A stretch of 64,000 nt of DNA, from assembly GCF_004293625.1 (NCBI RefSeq), contig NZ_CP033040.1:434001-498000 (forward strand). The letters are read 5' to 3'. Source of the DNA: Thiomicrorhabdus indica (GTDB lineage Bacteria; Pseudomonadota; Gammaproteobacteria; Thiomicrospirales; Thiomicrospiraceae). Both the position numbers and the translations under genes were made by a program. Positions 43,201-51,200 of this stretch are shown one piece after another (position 1 is the first letter of the stretch; every line of letters starts with the position of its first letter). The notes under the pieces are model-generated. The model saw only the letters and a program-made list of their open reading frames with translations, did no database searches and was not told the origin of the DNA.

Positions 43201-43729
43201 AGATCGTCAAGAAGCCTTGGTAATTGATGTCCGAGATTTACCTTCGGGCACAGTACTGCAGCTCGACAATGTTGAATTCGCCATTGTTATTGGCGCGACC
43301 TCCATTAATGGCGGTGAAGGTCGAAACATTGTCAGTGGAGACGGCTCCTCGCAATTTATTGTGCTAGGCGAAGCCGATGACATTCTCAAAGGCGGCGCAG
43401 GTAACGATACCATCGGAAGCCGAGGTGGCGACGACGAACTTTACGGCGGCAGTGGCGATGACATTCTCTTCGGTGGAACCGATGACGACCTAATCGATGG
43501 CGGTGTCGGAACGGACATTGCCGTGTTCGCCTATGACTATGCCGAATACAGCATTACACAACTGGAAAATACCGAAGACGGCACGCCACAATGGCAAGTC
43601 AGTCATGCGACAGAAGGTACGGATACGCTGGTGAATATTGAATATCTGGAATTCGCGGATGTGACCATTACCTTAACAGGCGAAAGTCAGATCAATGATT
43701 TTGCCACCTCTGGTCTGTTGTTCTTCTAA
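37217..43729 (+). CDS. Giant DUF4347 / LVIVD / RTX putative type I secreted protein 1
   Basis: The 2170-residue protein starts at ATG 37217 with AGGAG eight bases upstream. Order of parts: DUF4347 domain (about 15-180) with His70-Gly and Gly-Cys113; a jelly-roll-like stretch; cadherin-like modules ending in VNDAP (several); two blocks of LVIVD-type beta-propeller repeats (DNA about 39580-40440 and 41390-42290, units such as GDYAYLANSTTGLDVIDIS); a Thr/Pro/Glu linker; and C-terminal RTX nonapeptides (GGAGNDTIGS, GGSGDDILFGG). There is no Sec signal, so export by a type I system using the C-terminus is likely; none is encoded here. A role in surface adhesion is inferred. Confidence 0.82.
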   Translation: MSDLTTTSLSSTRQEVAFIDTSVADYQTLVEGLPAGIEVVLIDANQDGIQQIADWAANNSGYDAIHILSHGSDGQVQLGTANLNNDTLASYSNALAQIGQSLTEDGDILLYGCNVAASETGVEFIGKLAQATSADIAASDDLTGSTKKGGDWVLEVEAGSIESEILMAINYKGALPERELITDFEGLITENNFGYVVSTNGSVSASNILDTGWNVSAQGDTDSSTLIQLWNDFDFVGDAISFQDNGTSNKLNNISWSLSDGSSFALASLDIRQNELSSFTIIGKRDGDAVASKTFTNSFSGATLSFNDDADFLEIDEFVFTVPVETDFTALMIGKIDTTPFTPPNDVPVLGDTPLDASVTEDVTTAIDLSAYNISDADGDTITLRLAVDRGIVTSTDGNGTTAGITIANSGSTSMTLQGTADALNTYLNDPSKITYTTAANDTTAATLTVTPNDGTEDGTSDTVTINVTPVNDAPTYTATGLNPTFTEGTDSTPNWPGLPLLFSNNSFDTIEAGQEITQVTVTITNVTDTQEFIGLRTGADSSINMALVDGTNETINLPGLSFNYQVSMSGTTATLIITSSDSAAVWNGYGAQLFYHNTSDTPTEGERVVTVTAVKDDGGKENNGEDTTTGLTVSSTVTVVSANDAPILDTTASPSLTTVLEDSAAPTNGSTTNATLVSDLLTGASDPDGDTPLGMAVTGVSSDGTLYYSTDAGTNWTALGAVSATSALILSGDANTYVYFKPDANYSGTLEDAITFKAWDGTGGYTNGETGVSLGASIIGSYDVSGSVSDVVVVGDYAYLANSTTGLDVIDISNPANPTKVGNYANAIDYELGVEIGGNYAYVLTDESIDIVSISDPSSPQYLTKISITDASDIQVVGNYLYVGDKTGDTFQIYDVSQPDAPSLKSSVDLNSQFTFLERIFVDGNTAYIAAGTNGLKIVEISPEQTLSLDAVKNTIALGNANDVVVSGNYAYVADSNGNVKVVDLSWGVEAASVAGTLAVGGAPQGLDIDGDTLYLANGFGDVLVIDISSPTSPEVVQTIATADLSIKPDKAGDFLYVANRNEGLQIIDISENTAFSSASDTVSIEVTAINDAPTANIGTQNRDYAENDAAVTVFASYSSVTSGVGETDTFDGLTLTVSNVSDGTAEVVNIDGTAISLIDATGTTTTSGFDYSVVMSEGTATITLTNGDLSASDMGTLIKAISYEHTSDNPSEGAREITLTSITDNGGIENGGVDTKTLTAKSTITVSAVNDAPVLDANQSPVLGAIVVGLTAPTNGSTDHSTLVSDLLIGASDAESATLGMAITGINENGTLYYTIDGGTTWTEFTGTASETSALVLTGDANTRLYFAPDENYSGTLNDAITFKAWDGTGGYTNGQTGVSLAGSFVESDSDNWNEGALFVEVLGDFAYVSNAANGEITGYNISDPSNNIQFDGYSLSGGLGLSIANDRAYVTKGSTLSVVDIQNPDEDMYPTLGSINLGFEAGDLTVVADKAYIVDQVGKAVRSVTISDPENISMDDSINYPTVGNSFPNNAEISGTNLFVASPDLGILIYDISTFGTVVTSSSVYYTSQAYAIKVMGDYAYVADGVAGLKVLDISNLGNITEVGSVDTDGTAIMLKVVDNTVYLADSEAGVQIIDVSDPTNPTITQTILPERGEEGSTQDVAYANGTVFIADYGNAFLSYTQTENTAFSTASDTVSLTVNENSLPTGEVQVEGTVQQGQTLTASNTLADEDGLGDISYQWLRDGQPIADAMGETYTLTSADVGAEISVSASYTDGQGTDEIVTSAATSIVSALPTPPPPVPTEAPTPEPTEPPTEAPTEAPTPEPTVDTVDGVTVETQEESDENGNQTTTINVAPTTDERDEDEETEHGNLADIPIASDEQGNPVVQVSIPTGVGFTAQAVTPATNENGDLATTLRELLISVSEPRTESEEDLNEIIQEGIDAYVPTVNDEAQVTVRTVTLSTAEGRDGPVPSEPIIVTGAMGTGEDDLDNPDRQEALVIDVRDLPSGTVLQLDNVEFAIVIGATSINGGEGRNIVSGDGSSQFIVLGEADDILKGGAGNDTIGSRGGDDELYGGSGDDILFGGTDDDLIDGGVGTDIAVFAYDYAEYSITQLENTEDGTPQWQVSHATEGTDTLVNIEYLEFADVTITLTGESQINDFATSGLLFF

Positions 43730-43781
43730 CATCCAGCAACGCATAACAAACACCGGCCGGTAGAAACCTTACCGGCCGGTC
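43499..43781 (+). repeat. 283-bp 3' duplication, copy A
   Basis: This block covers the last 77 codons of giant protein 1 and its terminator pair. It is almost identical base for base to 52287-52569 (I see differences at only about six positions), while sequence just upstream diverges. Confidence 0.92.
43752..43780 (+). terminator. Paired ACCGGCCGGT hairpin behind giant gene 1
   Basis: Two exact palindromes (43752-43761 and 43771-43780) are separated by AGAAACCTT. Because each is its own reverse complement they can pair into a 10-bp GC-rich stem with a nine-base loop. There is no T run, so termination would have to be weak or factor dependent. Confidence 0.5.
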
Positions 43782-43804
43782 AACTTTGAATGAGACAGAA
43801 TTTT

Positions 43805-44905
43805 ATGAAAACAACCTCAAATAACTCAAACAACCTAAACCGACTAAATAAACTCAACCTAGCCCTGTTACTAGCGCTAAGCACATCGTTAGTGGGCTGT
43901 GGCGGAGGCGGCGGAAGCTCGAATCCAGACACCCCAATTGAACAACCGGATCCAGATACCGATCCAGGCACAGATCCAGAACCAACCACGCCGGAAGCAC
44001 TGGAACTCACCGCCAGCGATGCGCTAGATTACGGTGTCGCCTTCCAACGAGCCATGTACGTGTTCACAGAAACCCTACAACCCTATGCCAACGGGGATCA
44101 ACCACAAGAAGTGGTTAAAGCACTGTTTTACTACCCACAAGCCGCCAAACTCGCGTATGACAATGTGATTCAACCCAATGCGGCCTGTGACAGCGGCTCG
44201 GCCACGCCACAAATGGTCGACCTCAACAGTGATGGACAAGTCACCCTTGAAGGTGAATCCATGAGCTACACCTTTAACCAATGTCAAATCACCACAGACA
44301 GTGGAACTATGCTCTTAGACGGAACCCTGCAATACGCTTACCAAGCCACTCAAACCGTCACAGAACACCAAGCACTGCTGACCTACACCCATTTAACGGT
44401 ACAAACCCAAGCCGCAACCTTTGCACTGGATGGGAATCGATTATTAGAGATCAATACCAATGGTGGCCTTGTCTTAACCAGTACCGTACAAAATGGCTTA
44501 ACGCAAACGGCCACCGCTGGCGATCAAAGCTCGGGGAATGCACTACAAGATGGCTACACTCAAAGCTATCAGCGCCAAGGCAATGAATGGCAATTATCCG
44601 TGACAGGGCAAAGTGTCCTGACCCAAGGCAATCAACAAGCTGTCTTAACCACCTCACAAAGCGAAGCCTTCCGAGGATTGGTGAATGGCAATCAAGACCA
44701 TGAACCTTATCAAGGACAGTATCAGATCCTGTGGAACACCGGAGATATGGCACTGATGGATAAAGCGTTACAGTTCCAGAGTGTTGCGTCGACACAGGTC
44801 ACTGAAGACTACCAAGTACAAATCAACTTCTTGGACGATGCAGGCAGTGACACAATCAGTGACAGCTTTACGATTAACTGGGCAGGAACGAACCCGAATG
44901 ATTAA
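43805..44905 (+). CDS. Putative lipoprotein of unknown function
   Basis: The 366-residue product has a signal peptide with lipobox LVGC (Cys32) followed by a Gly/Ser linker and an Asp/Pro/Thr stretch (PDPDTDPGTDPEPTTPEALE). The mature part is Gln/Thr-rich with many beta-type segments and no family I recognise. ATG 43805 is slightly better placed than the in-frame ATG 43790; neither has a strong ribosome binding site. Its place between two giant secreted-protein genes suggests a surface function, by context only. Confidence 0.7.
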   Translation: MKTTSNNSNNLNRLNKLNLALLLALSTSLVGCGGGGGSSNPDTPIEQPDPDTDPGTDPEPTTPEALELTASDALDYGVAFQRAMYVFTETLQPYANGDQPQEVVKALFYYPQAAKLAYDNVIQPNAACDSGSATPQMVDLNSDGQVTLEGESMSYTFNQCQITTDSGTMLLDGTLQYAYQATQTVTEHQALLTYTHLTVQTQAATFALDGNRLLEINTNGGLVLTSTVQNGLTQTATAGDQSSGNALQDGYTQSYQRQGNEWQLSVTGQSVLTQGNQQAVLTTSQSEAFRGLVNGNQDHEPYQGQYQILWNTGDMALMDKALQFQSVASTQVTEDYQVQINFLDDAGSDTISDSFTINWAGTNPND

Positions 44906-44964
44906 GTACGACTGAGAAAAGTCGCACAGTGACATAGTTGACTCTTTGAAAGTCAATCCAAGAC

Positions 44965-44990
44965 AACGGGGCATAAAGCCTCGTTTTGTG
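44965..44990 (+). terminator. Terminator behind the lipoprotein gene
   Basis: AACGGGGC (44965-44972) pairs with GCCTCGTT (44978-44985) with one G-U pair around ATAAA, followed by TTTGTGTT. Confidence 0.65.
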
Positions 44991-44994
44991 TTCT

Positions 44995-45221
44995 ACCGGC
45001 CGGTATTGTTTTTCCAGTCTCGGACATAAAAATAGAGCTCGCACTTTGGGCATAAAAAATGATGATAGAAAGGTTTTTACCTTCTAGAAATACATTCAAA
45101 TTTACTTCTCTTATTTTTCACTGTAATCTCTACATAACCTTATGTTTTATCTTGAAATTCAAATAAAACAGAAATATACACATATACAAATAATAAAAAT
45201 TTAATGCTTTAGAGGTTTTTT
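44995..45221 (+). promoter_or_regulatory. AT-rich upstream region of giant gene 2
   Basis: The spacer opens with an exact ACCGGCCGGT (44995-45004) and then becomes very AT-rich up to the start at 45222. AGAGG lies upstream of the ATG. I see no clear sigma-70 pair and no gene; the AT richness is compatible with H-NS-like silencing or an UP-type element. Confidence 0.4.
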
Positions 45222-48200
45222 ATGACTGCTCTCCAATCGCCACGGCAAATTGCTGTTATTGACCAAACCGTCCAAGACTATCAAACACTGGTTGAAGGTG
45301 CGAAAGCACAAGGCTTGGAAGTTATTTTAATTTCTGCTGAGGGCGATGGTTTTGAGCAACTGGCGGAAAAGCTTACCGGCCGGTCAGATATTGAAGCATT
45401 GCATATTCTTTCGCATGGCGCGGACGGTCAAGTCTTTTTAGGTGGTGAAGTCTTAAATTCCGACACGCTTGCAAACTACAGTGACGAGCTGGCAGTCATT
45501 CAACAGAGCCTGAGCGAAAACGGTGATATTTTACTTTACGGCTGTAATGTTGCCGCCACGGAAATCGGTGTGGAATTTATTGGCAAACTCGCGCAAGCCA
45601 CTGGCGCGGACATTGCCGCTTCGGATGATTTAACCGGTGCCTCTGATAAAGGTGGGGATTGGATATTAGAACAGTCTACTGGCAATATAGAATCCACAAG
45701 CATAGCCAGCATAAGTTTTTCAAACGTTTTAGCATCACAATTCACTCAAGTTTCAGATCCATTGGCAGCTGCAGGCGCTCAAACTGCATATAGTGGAAAT
45801 CGAATGTTTATAGACATCGATTATGACTCGGACGGTGATAGAGATTTTATCGCTTATGACGGTTCAGCTTATAAGCTCTATATCAATGATGGCAGTGGCG
45901 GATTTACACAGACAAATCCAAACGTGCCATTCAATCTAATCAATGCGACCGACTACCTTGTTGCTGATTTTGATAATGACGGTGATGAAGACGTCATGAC
46001 GGCTGATACTGGCGCAAATACCTCCACCTATTATCGAAATGATGGCGGGAGCTTTACTACTGTCGCAGACCCACTTGCAGCTGCAGGCGCTCAAACTGCA
46101 TACAGTGGAAATCGAATGTTTATAGACATCGATTATGACTCGGACGGTGATAGAGATTTTATCGCTTATGACGGTTCAGCTTATAAGCTCTATATCAATG
46201 ATGGCAGTGGCGGATTTACACAGACAAATCCAAACGTGCCATTCAATCTAATCAATGCGACCGACTACCTTGTTGCTGATTTTGATAATGACGGTGATGA
46301 AGACGTCATGACGGCTGATACTGGCGCAAATACCTCCACCTATTATCGAAATGATGGCGGGAGCTTTACTACTGTCGCAGACCCACTTGCAGCTGCAGGC
46401 GCTCAAACTGCATACAGTGGAAATCGAATGTTTATAGACATCGATTATGACTCGGACGGTGATAGAGATTTTATCGCTTATGACGGTTCAGCTTATAAGC
46501 TCTATATCAATGATGGCAGTGGCGGATTTACACAGACAAATCCAAACGTGCCATTCAATCTAATCAATGCGACCGACTACCTTGTTGCTGATTTTGATAA
46601 TGACGGTGATGAAGACGTCATGACGGCTGATACTGGCGCAAATACCTCCACCTATTATCGTCAAGATGGTACCGTTGGCGGCACCGATAATAAGCCCCCC
46701 GTTATCTCTTCTAGCACTCCGACTGATAACTCCACTGGCATTGATCCTACAGCAAACATTAGCCTAACGTTTGATGAAGTTATCTCGTCAACGGGAACCG
46801 GCACAATTAAGATTTATAAGGCTTCAGATAATTCTTTAGTTGAATCGATTCCAGGCAATGATGGTCGAGTTACCGGCTCAGGAACCACTACCATTTCAAT
46901 CAACCCGACAACCGATTTAACGGCAAGCACTGAATACTACATTCTGATTGAGAAGCAAGCTTTTTTCGATGCAGACGGCATGACCTTTATGGGCATTGAT
47001 GATGTAACTACTTTGAGTTTTACAACGGGATCATCCAATGCTACGCCAACGCTCGGCGGAGCACCGGCCGACGCCACAGTCAATGAAGAAGTGACCACTG
47101 CGATTGATTTATCTGCCTACAATATTGGCGACACAGATGGCGATACGGTGACTTTGACCCTAGCGGTTACTTCAGGGGCGATTGCCACAACGGATGGCGA
47201 CGGAACTTCTGGCGGTGTGACCATTGCCAATTCGGTTTCAGCGTCTATGACCTTACAAGGTGCTGTTGGAGACCTAGAAACCTATCTGAATGACACCTCC
47301 AAAATAACCTATACCTCCGCAAGCATCAATGCGGATAGTAGTGCGATCTTAACCGTCACCCCAAACGATGGCACCACAGATGGTTCTGCAGATACCGTGA
47401 CTCTTAACATTACCGATGTCACTTCTGCCACCTCAACTGGCGCTGGCTTTAATACCTCGAATAGTACGAATTTGACGCCCTATATCACGACAGATTCAAG
47501 TGACGAGACCATTATTATCAGCACTCAAGGTCATGAAGTTGGCTCCATTGCCGATGGGCAAGGTGGCACGGATACCCTAAGTGTGATCACAGGCGTTAAT
47601 CTTAGCAACATGACCACGCTACAGAACTTTGAAAATCTGACATTAGCCAATGATGCAACAGTGACCATTGCTGCGAGTCAGCTAGCCCAATTCACCGGCA
47701 CAATTACTGCAGCCGGTACTGAAACGATGAATGTAAATGGTGATGGTGACTTTACCACGCTTGCCAATATTGAAAATTTTGTTGTTGGTGATGATGTATC
47801 TACAGACAACCGAACTATCACCATAGTGTCAAACTCAAACGTGAGTGCAATCTCAGACACAGATTTCGTCACATTTGATATTGGAAGTTTAAATTACACG
47901 GGAACTCTTCAAGGTGATTCTGATCAGTATCAAGACACTTTGAAAATGGGCGATGGTGCTGATATTACAGGAGCCACCTTATCTGGTATTGACGATTTAC
48001 AACTGTCATCTGGCGCCTCTGTTTCTATGACAGCAGCGCAGCATTCTGATTTTTATTTGAACGCAAATATAGTAATAGCATCAGGAGCCGAGCAAATTAC
48101 AATCAGCGATGCATCAAGTGAGGTTATCGCTTTAACCCCTATTGAAAGGTACGTTTTAAACGCTGCGAATACCATTACGCTCAGCGACAGTGGACAGTCT

Positions 48201-51200
48201 GTAACAGGAAGCATCGGTGATGATACGGTGAATGTTGGCTCCTTAGCGGCAACGGGGACTCTTGATGCAGGCAACGGAACCGATACGATGATACTGTCCG
48301 ATGGTGCAAATATTTCTGGTGCGACGGTCTCGAACTTTGAAAATTTAACGCTGGATACGGGTGCCAGTGTCACTATGACCGAAGCCCAGCATGATGCCTT
48401 TACAGGAGCCATTACCGCAGCGGGTACAGAGCAGATAACGATTAGTGCTGCGACGGATGGTTTTACAGGAAACGCTGCGATTGAAACTTATGTATTGGGT
48501 GCTGCGAATACGGTCACGCTAGGTTCAGTGATTCAAAATGTTACCGGTAGCATTGGGAATGACACGGTCATTGTCGGTTCATTTTCGACAGTAGGCGACC
48601 TAAATGGAGCTGATAATACGGATACACTTTGGCTAAAAGATGGCGCAAATGTCTCTGGTGCAACGTTATCAAATTTTGAAATGCTTCAGCTTGACAATAA
48701 TGCATCAGTCACCCTTGCAGCTCATCAATTAGCGCAATTTACGGCCGGTATTATCGCTGCTGGCACTGAAACGATAAATATCCGCGGTGATAATGATTTT
48801 ACCACCCTTGCTAATATTGAAAATTTTGTTGTTGGAGACGACGAATCGGACTTTAGCCGAACCATTACAGTCGCACAATCTAATACAAATGTGACAACAA
48901 TAAGTTGGACAGATGCAGTTACTTTTGATGTTGGCAACCTTAATTACTCTGGCACACTGACAGGTGAAGGTACAGTCAATGACACTTTGAAAATGGCTGA
49001 TGGCAGCTCTGTCTCGGGTGCAACGCTTGCAAATATTGAAAACTTAACGCTTGATACGGGTGCCAGTGTCACTATGACCGAAGACCAGCATGATGGTTTT
49101 ACTGGTACGCTTACCGCAGCAGGTACAGAGCAGATAACCATTAGTGCAGCGACGGATGGTTTTACAGCAAAGGCAAGTATTGAAACCTATGTATTGGGTG
49201 CTGCAAATACGGTCACACTTGGCGCTGTCGGGCAAAATATTACGGGTAGTACAGGTAATGATACGGTGAATGTTGGTGCTTTAACGGCAACCGGCACTCT
49301 TAACGCTGACACTGGAACTGATACGCTGACATTATCCAATGCAGCAAATATTTCTGGGGCGACGGTATCGAATTTTGAAAATCTGACATTAGCCAATGAT
49401 GCAACGGTGACCATTGCTGCGAGTCAGTTAGCCCAATTCACCGGCATAATTACTGCAGCCGGCACTGAAACGATAAATGTGAATGGTGATGGTAACTTTA
49501 CCACGCTTGCTAATATTGAAAACTTTGTCGTTGGTGATGCATCTACAGATAACCGAACCATTACTATAGTGTCAAATTCAAATGTGAGTGCGACTTCAGT
49601 AAATGATTTTGTCATATTTGATATTGGTAGTTTAAATTACACGGGAACTCTTCAAGGTGATTCTGATTTGTATCAGGACACATTGAAAATGGGTGATGGT
49701 GCCGATATTACAGGGGCTACCTTATCCGGTATTGACGATTTACAACTGTCATCTGGTGCGTCTGTTTCAATGACAGCAGCTCAGCATTCTGATTTTTATT
49801 TGAACGCAAATATAGTAATAGCACCAGGAGCTCAACAGATTACGATCAGCGATGCGTCGAGTGAGGTTATAGCTTTAGCTCCTGTTGAGAGCTATGTCTT
49901 AAACGCGGCCAATACCATTACGCTCAGCGACAGCGGGCATTCTGTCACGGGTAGCACCGGCGGCGACACCATAGTGGTTGGCGCAGGAACCGATTTACTG
50001 ACCGGAGGAACCGGCGCCGATACGTTTAAAGGTTCCGCGAGCAATTTAAATGGCGACACCATTGCCGACTTAGAGATAGGCGATAAGCTCCTCATTACCG
50101 GTATTAACGGGCTAACAACTTCTAATGTACGTTTTTCAGATGCCAACACTCTGCAAGTCGATACTAATGCGACTGATTTTGCATCCCCTGAAATTGCAAT
50201 GACTTTAACTAACGCAGCGGGTGCTAATCTAGCCTATACGGTTGAAGACAGCGGTCCGGATACCCTGATTACTTTCCAATCACTCAACGATGCCCCCGTG
50301 TTTGCGGATTTAAATGGCGGCGCCACCTTTATTGAAGATGGTTCAGCCGTGGTGATTGACAGCGACGTAACCGTTTCCGATACCGAGCAGGATGCACTGA
50401 ATGGTGGGAATGGTAACTTTGATGGCGCATCGATTACGATTGCACGTAATGGCGGTGCCAACGCAGAAGATGTATTCAGTCATAATGGACAGCTTGGCAC
50501 TTTAACCCAAGGACAAGACTTTACTTACAACAGTGTCACCGTCGGAACCGTGACAACGAATGCTTCAGGAACATTAGTCTTAACGTTTAACAGCAGTGCA
50601 ACCAGTGCCATTGTGAACAGTGTTTTGCAAAACATTGCCTACTCAAATACCTCTGATACACCGCCTGCAACCGTCACTCTGGACTATACCTTCAATGATG
50701 GCACCAGTGATTCCACTGGAACAAATCAAGCAACGGTCACGATTACCCCCACCAATGATGCGCCTACGGTGAATCTGAATGGCGTGACCGATGTGACCGT
50801 TACAGAAGACACTGCTTCGAATGTTGATTTATCCTCTGTCGAGTTTGCCGATCCAGAGAGTAATAACATCACTGTGACCTTAACCGCATCGGCCGGTAGC
50901 TTCGCAACTCCGGCGGATGGCGCAGCTACTGGCTCAGGCGTAACAGAGACGTTGGTCAATGCTCAAACCATTACCCTTGAAGGAACGGCTGCGGATATTA
51001 ACACCTACTTAGACACCGCGAGCAATATTCAATATACCGGTGATTTAGATGTGTCGGGTGATGACTCAGCAACTCTCACCATAAGTGCTGTCGATGCAAT
51101 CGGTGCTGCGCTTTCGCCGAATCCGACCGTCAATATTGATATTACGGCCGTCAACGATGCGCCGACCATTGCCACCAACAGTGGTCCAAATGTGCAAACG

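Noticed and set aside
45756-46660. CRISPR-like regular repeats
   Set aside because: Units are 312 bp, have no unique spacers and are fully coding; they are protein repeats.
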